Source: Clarkia xantiana subsp. parviflora (lineage: Eukaryota > Streptophyta > Magnoliopsida > Myrtales > Onagraceae). From it: a stretch of 64,000 bases of DNA. Both the position numbers and the translations under genes were made by a program. Of the stretch, positions 1 to 10,800 are shown one piece after another. A model generated the notes under the pieces. That model ran no database searches. It had not been told where the DNA came from and saw only the letters and a list, made by a program, of their open reading frames with translations. Within the stretch, counting starts at the first letter, position 1. Every line of letters starts with the position of its first letter. The stretch spans positions 17,973,772 to 18,037,771 of the forward strand of contig JAPTYO010000010.1 in the NCBI GenBank assembly GCA_036873135.1, read 5' to 3'.

Positions 1-339
1 TGGTTTATCTACCAACTCATCTGTCACTCATTCGGAGTGTTTATGTACGATCATCTCTTTGTACGATCGATTTCGTAGAGTGGTTTTTCTACCAACTCGT
101 CTGTCACTCATTCGGAGTGTTTATGTACGATCATCTCTTTGTACGATCGATTTCGTAGAGTGGTTTTTCTACCAACTCGTCTGTCACTCATTCGGAGTGT
201 TTATGTACGATCATCTCTTTGTACGATCGATTTCGTAGAGTGGTTTTTCTACCAACTCGTCTGTCACTCATTCGGAGTGTTTATGTACGATCATCTCTTT
301 GTACGATCGATTTCGTAGAGTGGTTTATCTACCAACTCT
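1..339. repeat. 80-bp minisatellite in Tat-1 3' region
   Basis: Four full units plus a partial fifth, each 80 bp, start near 1, 81, 161, 241 and 321. Units are almost identical, differing at a few positions such as TTATCT versus TTTTCT near the unit start. The array lies just downstream (minus strand) of the Tat-1 integrase stop at 439, inside the non-coding stretch between pol and the 3' LTR, which is outside the window. Hypervariable 3' regions carrying such arrays are known for plant Tat/Ogre elements. The left limit of the array is not visible. Confidence 0.95.
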
Positions 340-438
340 TTATTTTACTCATGAACTATTGGAATTAATACATATGCATAAGGAACCTTTATTGATATTG
401 GCATAAATACTGATTCTTCGCAACTTATTATCATACAT

Positions 439-3400
439 TTATGCATAAAACTTTCTAAGATGTTCACCACTAAAAGTATTAGTGGATATCTTCCCTTCAG
501 AGTCCTCCAATCTATAGGCGTTCACCGCTGGAATTGCTGCAATCTTGTAAGGACCCTCCCATTTAGGTGATAGCTTATTCAATTGATTTTGTCTAGAGAA
601 TTCATTCCTCCTCCAAACCATCTCCCCCAAGAAAAATTGGCGAGTCTTGACTCGACGGTTGTAATATCGTGCGGTTGCCAATCTCATTTTTGCTTGAGTT
701 TCTTCCGCTTGATGGCGTTTTTCATCCACCAAATCTAAGTCAAGACGTCTAGCTTCGTCATTTGCGTCATCTCTGAAGTGGATGACACGATGTGAAGGTA
801 CCGCAATTTCAACCGGAGCCACTGCCTCTGTTCCGTACACCAAACTGAAAGGTGTTTCGCCGGTGGATGTTTTCGGAGTAGTTCTGACCGCCCAAAGGAC
901 ATTTTCCAACTCATCCACCTAATTGCCTTTTAACGCCACGAGTCTTTTCTTTAACCCATCCAAGACAACTTTGTTCGCTGATTCCACTTGTCCGTTTGTT
1001 TGTGCGTGATGAACGGATGCAAATCGGTGCTCGATGTTCAGTTCTTCGCAATACCATGCTATTGATGATCCCCTAAACTGAGGACCATTATCGCTGATGA
1101 GGACCCTCGGTACTCCATATCGTGAGACGATGCGTGACTTTAGGAACTTCAGCACATGAAACTCTGTGGTTCTGGCCAGCGCCTTTGCTTCGATCCATTT
1201 GGAAAAGTAATCGATAGCAACGATAATGAACGTTAGTTGCGCCCTGGATTTTGGTAGAGGACCTATCAGATCGATTCCCCATTGCGCAAACGGCCAAGCA
1301 CTAGGAATCGTTGTCAAAGGTGCAGCTGGGGCTGTAATTTTTCTTGCATATAGTTGACATGGTTCGCATGCTTGAACCATATCTGTGGCCTCCTTGTTCA
1401 TAGTTGGCCAATAATATCCTTGGTTAAGGGCCTTTCGAATGATGGATTTTGCACCTTCATGGCAAGCCGCGTACCCTTCGTGTAACTCTCGAAGAATCCG
1501 CTCAGTCTCTGGGTATGCCACACATCTCAAATAGGGAGTAGAGTATCCCTTTTTGTATAGTAAACCGTCCCTGATGGCATAATTGATGGCTAACCTTTGA
1601 ATTCTGGAAGCCTCCACTTTCTCCTGAGGAAGGATTCCATCTGATAAGTATTGATAAATCGGAGTCATCCATGTTGGTGTGGAGTCGACCATCATTATCT
1701 CCACTTGATCAATTGTAGAAATAATGATCCTCTCAAGGAATTGCACCTCCTTTGCTATTGGAACACCTAAGGCGAATTTACTCAATGCGTCCGCCTCTTG
1801 ATTCTGTTCCCTTGGAATAGCCTTTATGTCAAAACTCTTGAATTTCTCCATCAATATCTTAACTTCATGGAGATATTTTTGCCTCCTCTGGGACCTTGCC
1901 ACATAATTTCCCTTCACTTGGTTCACAACCAGTAGGGTGTCGCATTTAAGTGCTTCATACTCCGCTTCGTTATTAGTGGCCCTAAATGTTAGTGCCAAAG
2001 CATAACGTAAAGGATTCTCTTCATTTGGAGGGATTAGAAGGAGTCCTGCCCCCGAGCCTTCAGCGTTAGACGACCCATCAGTGTACATACTCCACGTCGA
2101 ACTTGGACCGCCGACTGACCGTTCCTCACCCTCCCCCCTTTCCTCAATCGTTGGTTTCTCCAAAATAGGACCTGTAGATTCCGCAATGAAATCTGCCAAG
2201 GCTTGCCCCTTAATTGCTGTTCTAGGTGCGAAGTGAATGCGAAATTCAGTTAACTCCACAGCCCATTTGATCATTCTTCCAGATGTATCAGGCTTTTGCA
2301 AGAAATTTTTAAGTGGCTGATTAGTGAGTACGGTTATTTCGTGTGCATGAAAATAAGGCCGTAACTTCCTTGCTGCTACAATCAACGCATAAAGATACTT
2401 CTCAACAGCGGGATAGTTTATTTCACTTTTGCATAAAGTCTTGCTTACAAAATACACCGGAAGTTGGGCACCAGCCTCTTCTTTTATTAATACGGCACTA
2501 ACTGCAACATCACTTATTGACAAATATAAAAACAGGTCTTCTCCTGGGGTTGGTTTAGCCAAGGGTGGGAGGGTGAGAAGATGTTCCTTGAGTTGTCGAA
2601 ACGCTTCCTCGCATCGTTCCGTCCACTCGAATTTTTTGTTTGCCCGCAACACTTCAAAAAATGGCAAAGATTTTTCTCCTATCTTGGATAGGAATCTGCT
2701 GAGCGACGCCAATCTTCCATTGAGGCGCTGAACCTCTCTGTGACAAGTGGGAGAATGTATCTCCTCGATTGCTTGCAACTTTTCAGGATTCACCTCGATT
2801 CCACGTTGGCTTACCATGAATCCCAAAAATTTTCCCGACTGTACCCCGAATGCACACTTCGCAGGATTCAATCGGACCTGGTGCAAACGCATCCTTTCGA
2901 ATGTTGCCTTCAAATCTTCAACATGTTCAACACTCTTCCTTGATTTTACTAGCATATCGTCAACATAAGCTTCCATCGTCTTACCAATGAAGTCGCCAAA
3001 AAGCTTATTCACCATTCTCTGATAGGTGGCCCCAGCATTAAGTAATCCGAACGGCATCACCTCATAGTGATAAATATCAGCATCGGCGTAAAAGGCCGTG
3101 TGAGGAGCATCCTGAGGCGCCATCTTAATCTGATTGTAGCCCGAGTAAGAATCCATGAAGCTCATCAACTCGTGCCCAGATGTAGCATCCACCAGCTGGT
3201 CGATTCTAGGTAGAGGGTATGCATCTTTCAGGCATGCCTTGTTTAGATCACGAAAATCTATGCACATACGCCACTTTCCATTGGACTTCTGGACGAGCAC
3301 TGGGTTGGCCACCCACGATTGGAATCTAATCTCTTTGACGAAGCCAGCATCAAGCAATTTGCCAACCTCTTGTCTGATGGCAATTTTTTTGTCTTCCCCC

Positions 3401-4311
3401 ATGGGCCTTCTCTTCTGGACGATTGGCCTTATGGACGGGTCAAGCCTTAACTCGTGAGAAATGATCTCCGTGCTTATACCCGGCATATCACTTGGAGACC
3501 AAGCAAACAACTCTTTGAATTCCCTCAGCAGTGAGATGAGGGCCTCTTCATTCTCCTTGGTGAGGAGGACACCAATCCAGACGACCCTCTCTGGTCCATC
3601 CACCTCAATCTCTTTCAGCTCTTCAATTGGAGACGGTCGACCTTTCTCCTCTCTTGGATCAATCTCCGTGACGATAGCCATGGTTTCACCCACCGACTGA
3701 TATTTTCTCCTTAACGCGTTGACATAGCAATTTCGAGAAGCCACCTGATCTCCCCTGACTTCTCCCATACCATGCTTTGTCGGGAATCTCATCACTTGGT
3801 GTGCTGTGGAAGGAACGATCTTGTAGGGATTGATCGTCGTTCGTCCCAAAATTCCATTGTAGGCGCTAGGGGCGTCTACAACTATAAATGGGACTTGCAC
3901 CTCCAATTTTCTTCGCCCTGCTCCCATAACCACAGGAAGAAGAATTGACCCTAATGGGTAAGAAGTCGATCCGGCGAAACCAATGAGTGGGAAATTGACC
4001 GGCTTAAGATCGGACTTGGTTTTGCCCAATGCCACCAAAGCTTCAAGGAACAGAATATCTGACGAACTTCCTCCATCAACCAGAATTCTCTTCACATCAC
4101 AATCCAAAATGTTTAGGGTAATCACCAATGCATCATCATGAGGGAAATTTACTTGCTCCATATCATCTTCTGAAAAAGAAAGAATTGACTTCTCTGATGA
4201 CCTTGGACGTTTCCTTGACAGCGCGATGTCGGTAGCCTGAGAGGACTGTAGAAGATGAAGACACCAATGGGGTAAATTGACTCTGCGGTGGTGGTGGTGG
4301 TGGCACACCAC
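439..4311 (-). pseudogene. Tat-1 pol (PR-RT-RNaseH-aRNaseH-INT), interrupted
   Basis: Minus-strand pol of a Tat-type gypsy element. In order: aspartic protease with DGGSSSDIL near 4050-4080; reverse transcriptase with YVDDML at about 2950-2970; a gypsy RNase H; a linker; a second, archaeal-type RNase H beginning YTDGSS near 2085; integrase with an HHCC finger (LHEGYAACHEGA, CEPCQ) and the D,D,E core (GIDLIG, SDNGPQF, GQVESANK). A TAG stop at 921-919 replaces the Trp codon expected in integrase from comparison with Tat-2, splitting off the last 159 codons. The second RNase H lacks about 17 residues between NNEAEYEAL and KCDTLLVV, an in-frame loss next to catalytic positions. The first residues of the open frame (from 4311) are not native: a His run there is the poly-Pro gag tract read in the wrong frame. 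Confidence 0.92.
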
Positions 4312-4747
4312 TTCGGGCTCTCATCGCTTCTCTATATGCCAATAGTGCATCCAAAGCAGCCATAAGCTCCGGAGTTACCGGATAATTTCTGGGAAAACCA
4401 CCTTGAGGAGGCATCGGATAGGGAGGAACTCCATATGATGGATGACCATAGGAAGGAATTCCTTGCGAGGGCATTCCATACGGGAATCCGTAAGACGGCA
4501 CAGGACCCCGTGGTGGTCTTTCCCGAGCAGATGGTCCTCTTGCCAATGGAGTCGATGCTGAAGAAGATAAATCTCCTTGGGCATGGGATGGTCCATCTTG
4601 TCGATCAGCTGGACGGGATGGACGCTGAGAGGATGGAGGATTTGCAGGGGGCACCGGCGGTCGGTTAGACTGAGTCGGATGATCTCTTCTTGGTGGTGGA
4701 CGAGGTCCATTAGATGGAACACCCGTAGTTTGCCGACTAGCTGTCAT
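4163..4747 (-). pseudogene. Tat-1 gag remnant
   Basis: An ATG at 4747-4745, 36 bases beyond the primer binding site, opens a Pro/Arg/Gln-rich frame (MTASRQTTGVPSNGP...), like the disordered N-terminus of Tat Gag. The capsid domain and zinc knuckle are absent. The frame runs through a PPPPPP tract and then, near 4250-4225, into sequence that matches the region just before protease (RKRPRSS) but in a different frame. Compared with Tat-2, about 1.1 kb of gag is missing. I infer an internal deletion with frame loss. This copy cannot make a capsid. Confidence 0.8.
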
Positions 4748-4782
4748 TGATCGGGTAACAGCCACGACTTTTGGTAGGAACT

Positions 4783-4799
4783 TCCCACAGACGGCGCCA
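4783..4799 (-). promoter_or_regulatory. Tat-1 primer binding site
   Basis: The minus strand reads TGGCGCCGTCTGTGGGA, two bases after the LTR end AACA. Tat-2 has the same 17 bases at the matching place. The first nine bases fit the 3' end of plant tRNA-Asp (…CGGCGCCA); the match weakens beyond that, so the primer tRNA is inferred. Confidence 0.8.
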
Positions 4800-4997
4800 A
4801 ATGTTGGATTTTGATCTCCGGATAAAGCTCGAACCCGACCGTCTGCGCGCCCGACCCTGCAATAAGGGACAAACCAGGCTTGTGCCCGGTAATCCCCCTC
4901 CGAAGCTTAAGTCAGAACTCAGAATATAATGTCTAAGAACTGATATATGCATATAGTTTCAATCAAAACGTAAAAAATGAGAAGATGTATGAACTTG

Positions 4998-5005
4998 TAT
5001 TTATA
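4998..5005 (-). promoter_or_regulatory. Tat-1 LTR TATA box
   Basis: TATAAATA on the minus strand, flanked by CTC and CAAG, in the middle of the 5' LTR at a normal distance from its 3' end. Transcription would start about 30 bases further, near 4970, giving an R-U5 of about 170 bases. Confidence 0.6.
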
Positions 5006-5221
5006 GAGAATGGAATATATGGCAACTGGCCCATACATTTATGGTGCACCGATACCTTAGTATGGAAAGTGGTATATGCACACTTTCCTTTTTGGAGAGG
5101 GGATTACTTGTTTATTTTCGGGACAATGTAGCTTCTTCTTGGGGAAGATACGAACCCGAAGCCTTATGTCCAATTAGTCCTTCGTTTTATAAACAGAGAG
5201 GACGAGACGACTCATCCTTAT

Positions 5222-5560
5222 AGAGAGAGTCGTTTTCCGTTACGCGGGGGAGGGACGTTTCCTTCTCTAAGGAGAGGATCGTCCCTCCCTCATGGGAGAG
5301 GGGACGATCCCCTCTCCAGGAGAGGGTCGTCCCTCTCTCCTTGGAGAGGGGACGATCCCCTCTCCTGGGAGGGGGTCGTCCCTCTCTCCTTGGAGAGGGG
5401 ACGATCCCCTCTCCTGGGAGGGGGTCGTCCCTCTCTCCTTGGAGAGGGGACGATCCCCTCTCCTTGGAGGGGATCGTCCCCCTCTCTCTTGGAGAGGGGA
5501 CGATCCCCTCTCTTGGAGAGGGTCGTCCCCCTCTCCTTGGAGAGGGTTTACTTCATATTT
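5222..5560. repeat. Palindromic ~49-bp minisatellite in Tat-1 U3
   Basis: GGAGAGGGGACGATCCCCTC-type palindromes alternate with GGAGGGGGTCGTCCC segments in units of 49-50 bp; unit starts are seen near 5341, 5390, 5439 and 5489, with more degenerate copies on both sides. Each unit is its own inverted repeat, so single strands could form hairpins. The array lies in U3 upstream of the TATA box, where enhancer repeats are often found. Confidence 0.9.
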
Positions 5561-5629
5561 GTCTGTCTAGAGAGTCGTCTAGCCCGATTAGCGGAAATTA
5601 TTATCCGGGTCTTAGACCGATATCCATCA

Positions 5630-6151
5630 GCTGCACCTTTGCATCGTAAAGAGTCTTTGCAACTTGTTGCGCTACCTGCAGAAAAACACACCATCATCAA
5701 TCCATTAAGAGAAATGCATTAATTGAGCTATGCAAATTTACAAGAATAAAAAAAGTTAAATTTTCAAGATCTCGGCTTTGATAGCTTACTTTCATCACCA
5801 GACAAGTTTACAAAAGGAGCAAAACATTTCCTTTCCAGCATCATCGACAGAGCTGTGAATTATTAAAAATAAGTAGTTTTAGTATCTGTGAGCAAAATGG
5901 TGATCTGATCTTAAATAAAGTTAGAGATTTTTATGTCAAACCAGACATTTCTGGTGAAGTCGTTGAATACCAGCCGGACAAAGCTTTTCTGGACCAGCTG
6001 CACATATCAAAGGTGAAGTCTTTAAGAACACTAGTAGTGACAGTGGTATTTACTAATCATTACAATACCTTGTTGTGAGGAGAGTGGAAAACAAAGCTTT
6101 CAGGCTCCAGCATCACAGATAGACAACTGTTTGCCCTCAAATTTCTCACAC
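5630..6151 (-). pseudogene. Hydroxymethylglutaryl-CoA synthase (HMGS) pseudogene, 3' exons
   Basis: HMGS condenses acetyl-CoA with acetoacetyl-CoA in the mevalonate pathway. Four minus-strand exon relics keep their splice sites: 6151-6069 (EKFEGKQLSICDAG, then in another frame SFVFHSPHNK), 5997-5942 (LVQKSFVRLVFNDFTRNV), 5852 to about 5790 (SVDDAGKEMF, then in another frame FAPFVNLSGDES) and 5675-5630 (VAQQVAKTLYDAKVQ). These match, in order, the conserved C-terminal half of plant HMGS as I remember it. The frame changes inside the first and third exons, so the copy is dead. The Tat-1 LTR cuts it directly after the KVQ codons; any remainder lies beyond base 1. I found no earlier HMGS exons above 6151. 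Identification is from memory of the family. Confidence 0.8.
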
Positions 6152-7500
6152 CTATGGAATTAATAAAGATAAGTAAGCATCTAATAATAGCTTGATTGGC
6201 ATAATCAAGAGAATTTTTAATTTATTTTCTCTTAATCGAGATGCAACTTCCTTGTGACAGAAGTGCTTGTAGCATAAATTAAGTAAGAGCCGTTAGCTAA
6301 CATATGAAAAACAGTTAATAACCAATATGAGACTCTGCAGGATTCTTCAATTTCAAAACAGAAGTATATAACTTATAAAATTACATGGTAGTAGTCAGTA
6401 TTGACGGATAACGAAAGCTGAAGAGCAAGACAGAGAGCTTTGCAGTCCTGCGAAAAGAGGATCTGAAATTATTATATACTAATTTATTAATAATACGAAA
6501 TAAAAAATGGGTAACGGCGTTGATGGTAATTGGTAGAAAATGCTTTACAGTGATTTCCGGTTTTCGGGTAACCCGGTAAGGAATTATATCTGCCCGCTGA
6601 AATCGGTTTAGCCAGAAACATTGGATTTTGCAATTTGATCCTTCCGAGATTGTAGAGTATGTGTGTATCTCTCTCCTAACTTGTGGGGTCCATTAGCAAA
6701 TGTACCGCTGCTTTTATAGTTTTGTAGGCATCCCGCACATGGATCTGAGTCTAGCAAAATATGTTGAAATGGACTCAGTTCCTTGCTGGGCTAAACAGAT
6801 GTCCCTGTGCAGTTGAAAAATCCTGGAGCCATTGACTTTATTATGGAGCATTTCTTTTAAATCATTCAAGACAGAAAAAGCACTCTCAGTATATGGTATT
6901 CGTCCAATTCATCAAGCTTTTTCATAAAAGAAAAATTCAATTTTGTTATAAAAAACATTCAAACCCGGATTTCTGGGTCCAAATATGAACTTAGCCGCAA
7001 CATTTGGATTCAGATTCAAACTCATGTTCATATTTTGATCTGGATTCATATTTTGAGGTTTTGAATAACAAAAATAACGTGAGGAAGAATATTTGAATTT
7101 ATTAAAGGTAACGGAAAAACTGTCATCTATAATTATTTAATTACATTCTGAAATGTAGATTACCAAACAATCAGATGAAAAAACAGAAATCATTATTGAA
7201 TCATATTTAGAAAACATAAGTAATCAAATGATTAATTAATAACATGACTTTCGATTTGGTTATATATATATATATATTTGTTTCTCGTGGGTAATCTTAG
7301 GAGGGCCCATCCGTAAAATACTTGCTTTATATAAAACTAATTCACACTCGCACTCGAGTCGAAGTGTAGTTTCTTTCTCCGCGGTTACACTAACTTTCAT
7401 TTACACCTAGCTCTTAAGGGATATAAATGCTGAACCGATGCACCATGATTTCAATTCGGTTATATAGTAGTGGGGGTTTTGGGCTCTTTATTGAGCTAAA
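6152..7500. other. Intergenic stretch, no gene seen
   Basis: AT-rich DNA between the HMGS relic and the helicase promoter. There is a short palindromic-looking GC patch near 6558-6580 (CGGTTTTCGGGTAACCCGG), a repetitive stretch near 6960-7060 rich in ATTCATATTTTGA-like words, and a (TA)n run at 7260-7276. No coding frame, RNA gene or complete transposon ends were recognised. Confidence 0.5.
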
Positions 7501-7517
7501 ACTCTTATTAATCTGAA

Positions 7518-7524
7518 TTGGGCC
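7518..7524 (+). promoter_or_regulatory. TGGGCC (site II-like) element in helicase promoter
   Basis: TTGGGCC with an AGCCCAT about 10 bases later, some 280 bases upstream of the helicase start codon. TGGGCC/GGCCCA elements bind TCP factors and are typical of broadly expressed plant genes for RNA and translation functions. Placement is plausible; function is inferred. Confidence 0.4.
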
Positions 7525-7685
7525 ATGGATAGCCCATCTCAGAGAAGATCACTGTTGTTCAATCTCTAAGTTTCAGACACTTCTCTCTTCCCTGAATATC
7601 TTGCCTTCCCTGCGTGCTGCCATAGCCACCACTCAGTCAAATTTGCCACCACCGCCATATCTAACTCAAAACAGACGCCGCCGCT

Positions 7686-7777
7686 ATGTGGCCTCTCTCG
7701 TTTCCTTATCCTCCAGTTTCTTCTTCACTTGAGAGACCATGAGTATATATTTCCTTAAGCCCCTCCACGTCATTTAA
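7686..7777 (+). promoter_or_regulatory. Two overlapping short upstream ORFs in helicase leader
   Basis: A first ATG at 7686 opens 18 codons ending TGA at 7740-7742. A second ATG at 7739 overlaps that stop (ATGA) and runs 12 codons to TAA at 7775-7777. Both finish before the main ATG at 7804. If the transcription start lies upstream of 7686 they would precede the helicase ORF and could lower its translation. The leader start is not known. Confidence 0.35.
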
Positions 7778-7803
7778 GTCTCCGAGACTCAAGGAAGAAA
7801 CAA

Positions 7804-10800
7804 ATGACATACGCTGCCATTATCCGAGGGTGTTCGAGGACCGCCGTGTCTGCCGGGGCCAGTTCTCTCCAATTCCACAAAGTAGTGCTAAAAACCTCGC
7901 CTTTGCGTTTCGCTGTGGCCAGAGTCGACTCCGCAGGGTTCAGGACGGGGTTGCATTTACGGCGCAAAGTGGTGCGGTCTGGACCCATCTGCTCCTCGAG
8001 GTCAGATTCTAGGTACGTAGAGTTGGACTGGAAGCGGAGGAGTAGTGTTCCGTTGCAGCTTTTGCAGCAGAGCTCCAATTATGGCCGACACGCGTACGAG
8101 GATGTTTCCAGCGATGAATCCGATTTTGAAGGCCGGTCGATTCAGTCCCAAGTGGTTAGTACTAGTTTCTTCTCTTTGTATGAGCTTGAAATATCTGAAT
8201 TTGATGACTGTGAAATAAATAGTCGAATAGGTAGATGAGGCATCGTTCCCAAATGGTGAAACTTTGTCGTTGGGTTGTTTTTGAGCATTATATTTGCAGA
8301 TTGAGCAGCTATTTGAGCTCTTATTTTGGAAATGTTTTAGAGGATTAAGTTCTGAGAATAATAATGTGCACCCTTTATTTTGTTGAAAATAATAGTTGTT
8401 ACACACAAAATTACCACAATTTGCACAAGAAAGTGAACATATGAAGTAATGGCCCATCTGTTTGTTCCAACTTGGATCATGAGTCAGGGATTTCTATTTA
8501 GTTTAGTTGGCTTTACTGTGTCATGCCTTATGCAAACACGATTCTTAGAGGATATACTCCTTAGAATTTGAGTCCGTATTGGACGGGATGGAAAGTGGTC
8601 TGAGGAGAAGTTCTCAGACAATTTGTACTCAAGTTTATGCAAAAAATTGTATTTTTCCGTAGACAAGGTCAAGTAAGGGCCTTCAGATTGAGAATGCACA
8701 ACAAGAACCAAGAACCAACAGATTTAAGATAGATGATGTTCTTCTTCAAAGTCAGAAACTAGTCGAACCGTTGCAGTGTACAGTATAGTATGATACATTG
8801 GAAAGATGCTATGTTTACAAGTAGTTGATAATAGAATTTCCATTACTGGTTTGATGCATTGCAGGGTGCATCAACTGTCGAAAATGTCAATGCATGGAGG
8901 TGGAAACTGACTATGCTTCTCCGGGATAAAAACGAACAAGAGGTGGTCTCAAGGGACAAAAAGGACAGACGCGACTTTGAACAACTTTCGACTTTAGCCA
9001 CCAGAATGGGCTTATATAGGTACTAAACTCTAGGCATGGTTAAATATCTCGTGTCCTGTAATGTTCTTAATTCTCCTGAATATTTGCATCTGCAGCCGTC
9101 AGTATGAGAAGGTAATTGTCTTCAGTAAAGTCCCATTGCCCAACTATCGATCTGATTTGGATCTTAAGCGTCCCCAAAGAGAGGTATTTCCTTGCGACGA
9201 GTTTTGTTCTCAGGCTAATAGACTAATTACTTGAACTTTTTTTTTTAATAGTAATTTCTGTTGATCACTTCTTGTGCTTTGATGAATTTAGGTGGTACTG
9301 CCTTTTGGGTTGCAAAGAGAAGTGGATGCTCATCTCAAATCACACCTCTATAACAAGTCAATCAGTGGAAGGGGTTCTTTGGATAATCTATCAGAATCTT
9401 CTAGAGGGGGAACTAATGCTTCCAATTTTGGTGTTGAGGAGCAGCAGAGAAATATTGTACGGAACACTGTTGTTCTAGATAGAATTCGCCAACGAAAAAG
9501 TTTTCTGCTGCGTGAGAAACAACAAGAGTGGCAGGTTCTTTTGTCGACTTTATCTAAAAATACGTTATGCTTGGTCTTAACTACAGATTTTGCTTTATGT
9601 AGCTCAACATTTGTTGTTGATAAATTATATATAATGCTTTAGGAAACTCCTGAAGGCCAAAAGATGCTTGAATTTAGGAGAAGCCTGCCTTCATACAAAG
9701 AAAAGGAAAATTTATTAAGAATCATCGTCCAGAACCAGGTGAATTTGCTTTATTATTCCTCTTGTACTCTTACCAAGCTCTTCTTTTATTCTACATTGTC
9801 ATTTACAGAAGAACTGTGCTTCTCCTCATGCAGGTGATTGTAGTGTCTGGTGAAACTGGGTGTGGTAAAACTACCCAACTCCCGCAATACATATTGGAAT
9901 CTGAGATTGATGCTGGTCGTGGAGCTGGATGTAATATAATTTGTACACAACCAAGACGTATATCTGCTATGTCTGTTTCTGAGAGAGTTGCTGCTGAGCG
10001 AGGGGAGGACCTCGGAGAATCGGTGAGTTACCTCATACAATCTAATATATTCAGAAACTAAATAATTTGGAAATGAAAGATTTTTCAAACAGTCTCGAGG
10101 ATTCTGATTCTGATTTATATTTCTGCCCACATTAGGTTGGTTATAAGGTTCGCCTAGAAGGAACGAAAGGGAGGGACACTCGTCTTCTCTTTTGTACAAC
10201 AGGCATATTGTTGAGGAGATTACTGCTTGATAGAAACTTAGATGGTGTAAGTCATGTCATTGTTGATGAGATACACGAACGTGGGATGAATGAAGGTAAT
10301 ATGAGAAGAGACCTTACATGTTGCGTGGAAGAAATTTATCTCTCCCGTTAATTTTATTTAATAATGTAGTCCGGTGATACTTTGTTTCTTTACGTAACTT
10401 TTCATTTCTATGTATTAACATTTTCTTTATAATTTCCCAGATTTTCTTCTCATCGTTCTCAAAGATCTTCTCCCTCGGCGACCAGATTTAAGGCTCATTT
10501 TGATGAGTGCAACTCTCAATGCCGATCTATTCTCTAATTACTTTGGTGGTGCACCCATGATGCATATTCCGGTAAGTTTGTATATCTAATGGTTTTGTTA
10601 GATGTAATAAACCATTAAAGTAGTTGGTAAGTTTCGTATAGTGGTCTTTGTATTGTTTTTGGTGATCATATTCTCGATCAGTATTTCTTAAAATTAAGTT
10701 TAGCAGGAAGTCCTTTGTGCTTATCTCTCTCTCTCTTTTTTTTTTTTTTTTTTTTTTTTCGTCGGAGCATTTGCTCATCTATATGTTTGAAATAATCATT

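Larger units (their letters stand above)
1..5629 (-). mobile_element. Tat-1: defective Ty3/gypsy Tat-lineage LTR retrotransposon
   Basis: Reading on the minus strand from 5629, I see a 5' LTR (5629-4802), a primer binding site, a gag remnant, pol (protease, reverse transcriptase, RNase H, a second RNase H, integrase) and a non-coding tail with a minisatellite. The 3' LTR lies beyond base 1. The LTR starts TGATGG and ends CCAACA, the same termini as Tat-2 further along the window, so the two are related. The copy is dead: most of gag is missing, gag and pol are out of frame, a stop codon interrupts integrase, and the second RNase H has a short deletion. Because the 3' LTR is outside the window, LTR divergence cannot be used to date it. 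Confidence 0.9.
4802..5629 (-). mobile_element. Tat-1 5' LTR (828 bp)
   Basis: On the minus strand the LTR begins TGATGGATATC at 5629 and ends ATCCAACA at 4802, next to the primer binding site. Both termini match Tat-2. The outer boundary is supported independently: HMG-CoA synthase-like coding sequence stops exactly there. A TATAAATA box sits on the minus strand at 5005-4998, so U3 is roughly 5629-4975. U3 contains a palindromic minisatellite. The predicted 5-bp target duplication is GCTGC (5630-5634); its partner is outside the window. Confidence 0.85.

Noticed and set aside
1..339. CRISPR-like appearance of regular 80-bp repeats
   Set aside because: The units are contiguous without unique spacers, and this is plant DNA; a minisatellite explains them.
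4163..4311. His-run start (MVCHHHHH) of the Tat-1 pol frame, looking like a metal-binding tag
   Set aside because: It is the poly-Pro tract of gag read in another frame across a deletion junction; not a real protein start.
5292..5722. Three overlapping plus-strand frames with Gly/Glu/Ser/Pro repeats
   Set aside because: Produced by the palindromic U3 minisatellite, which lacks stops in all plus frames; composition repeats and no domain is seen.
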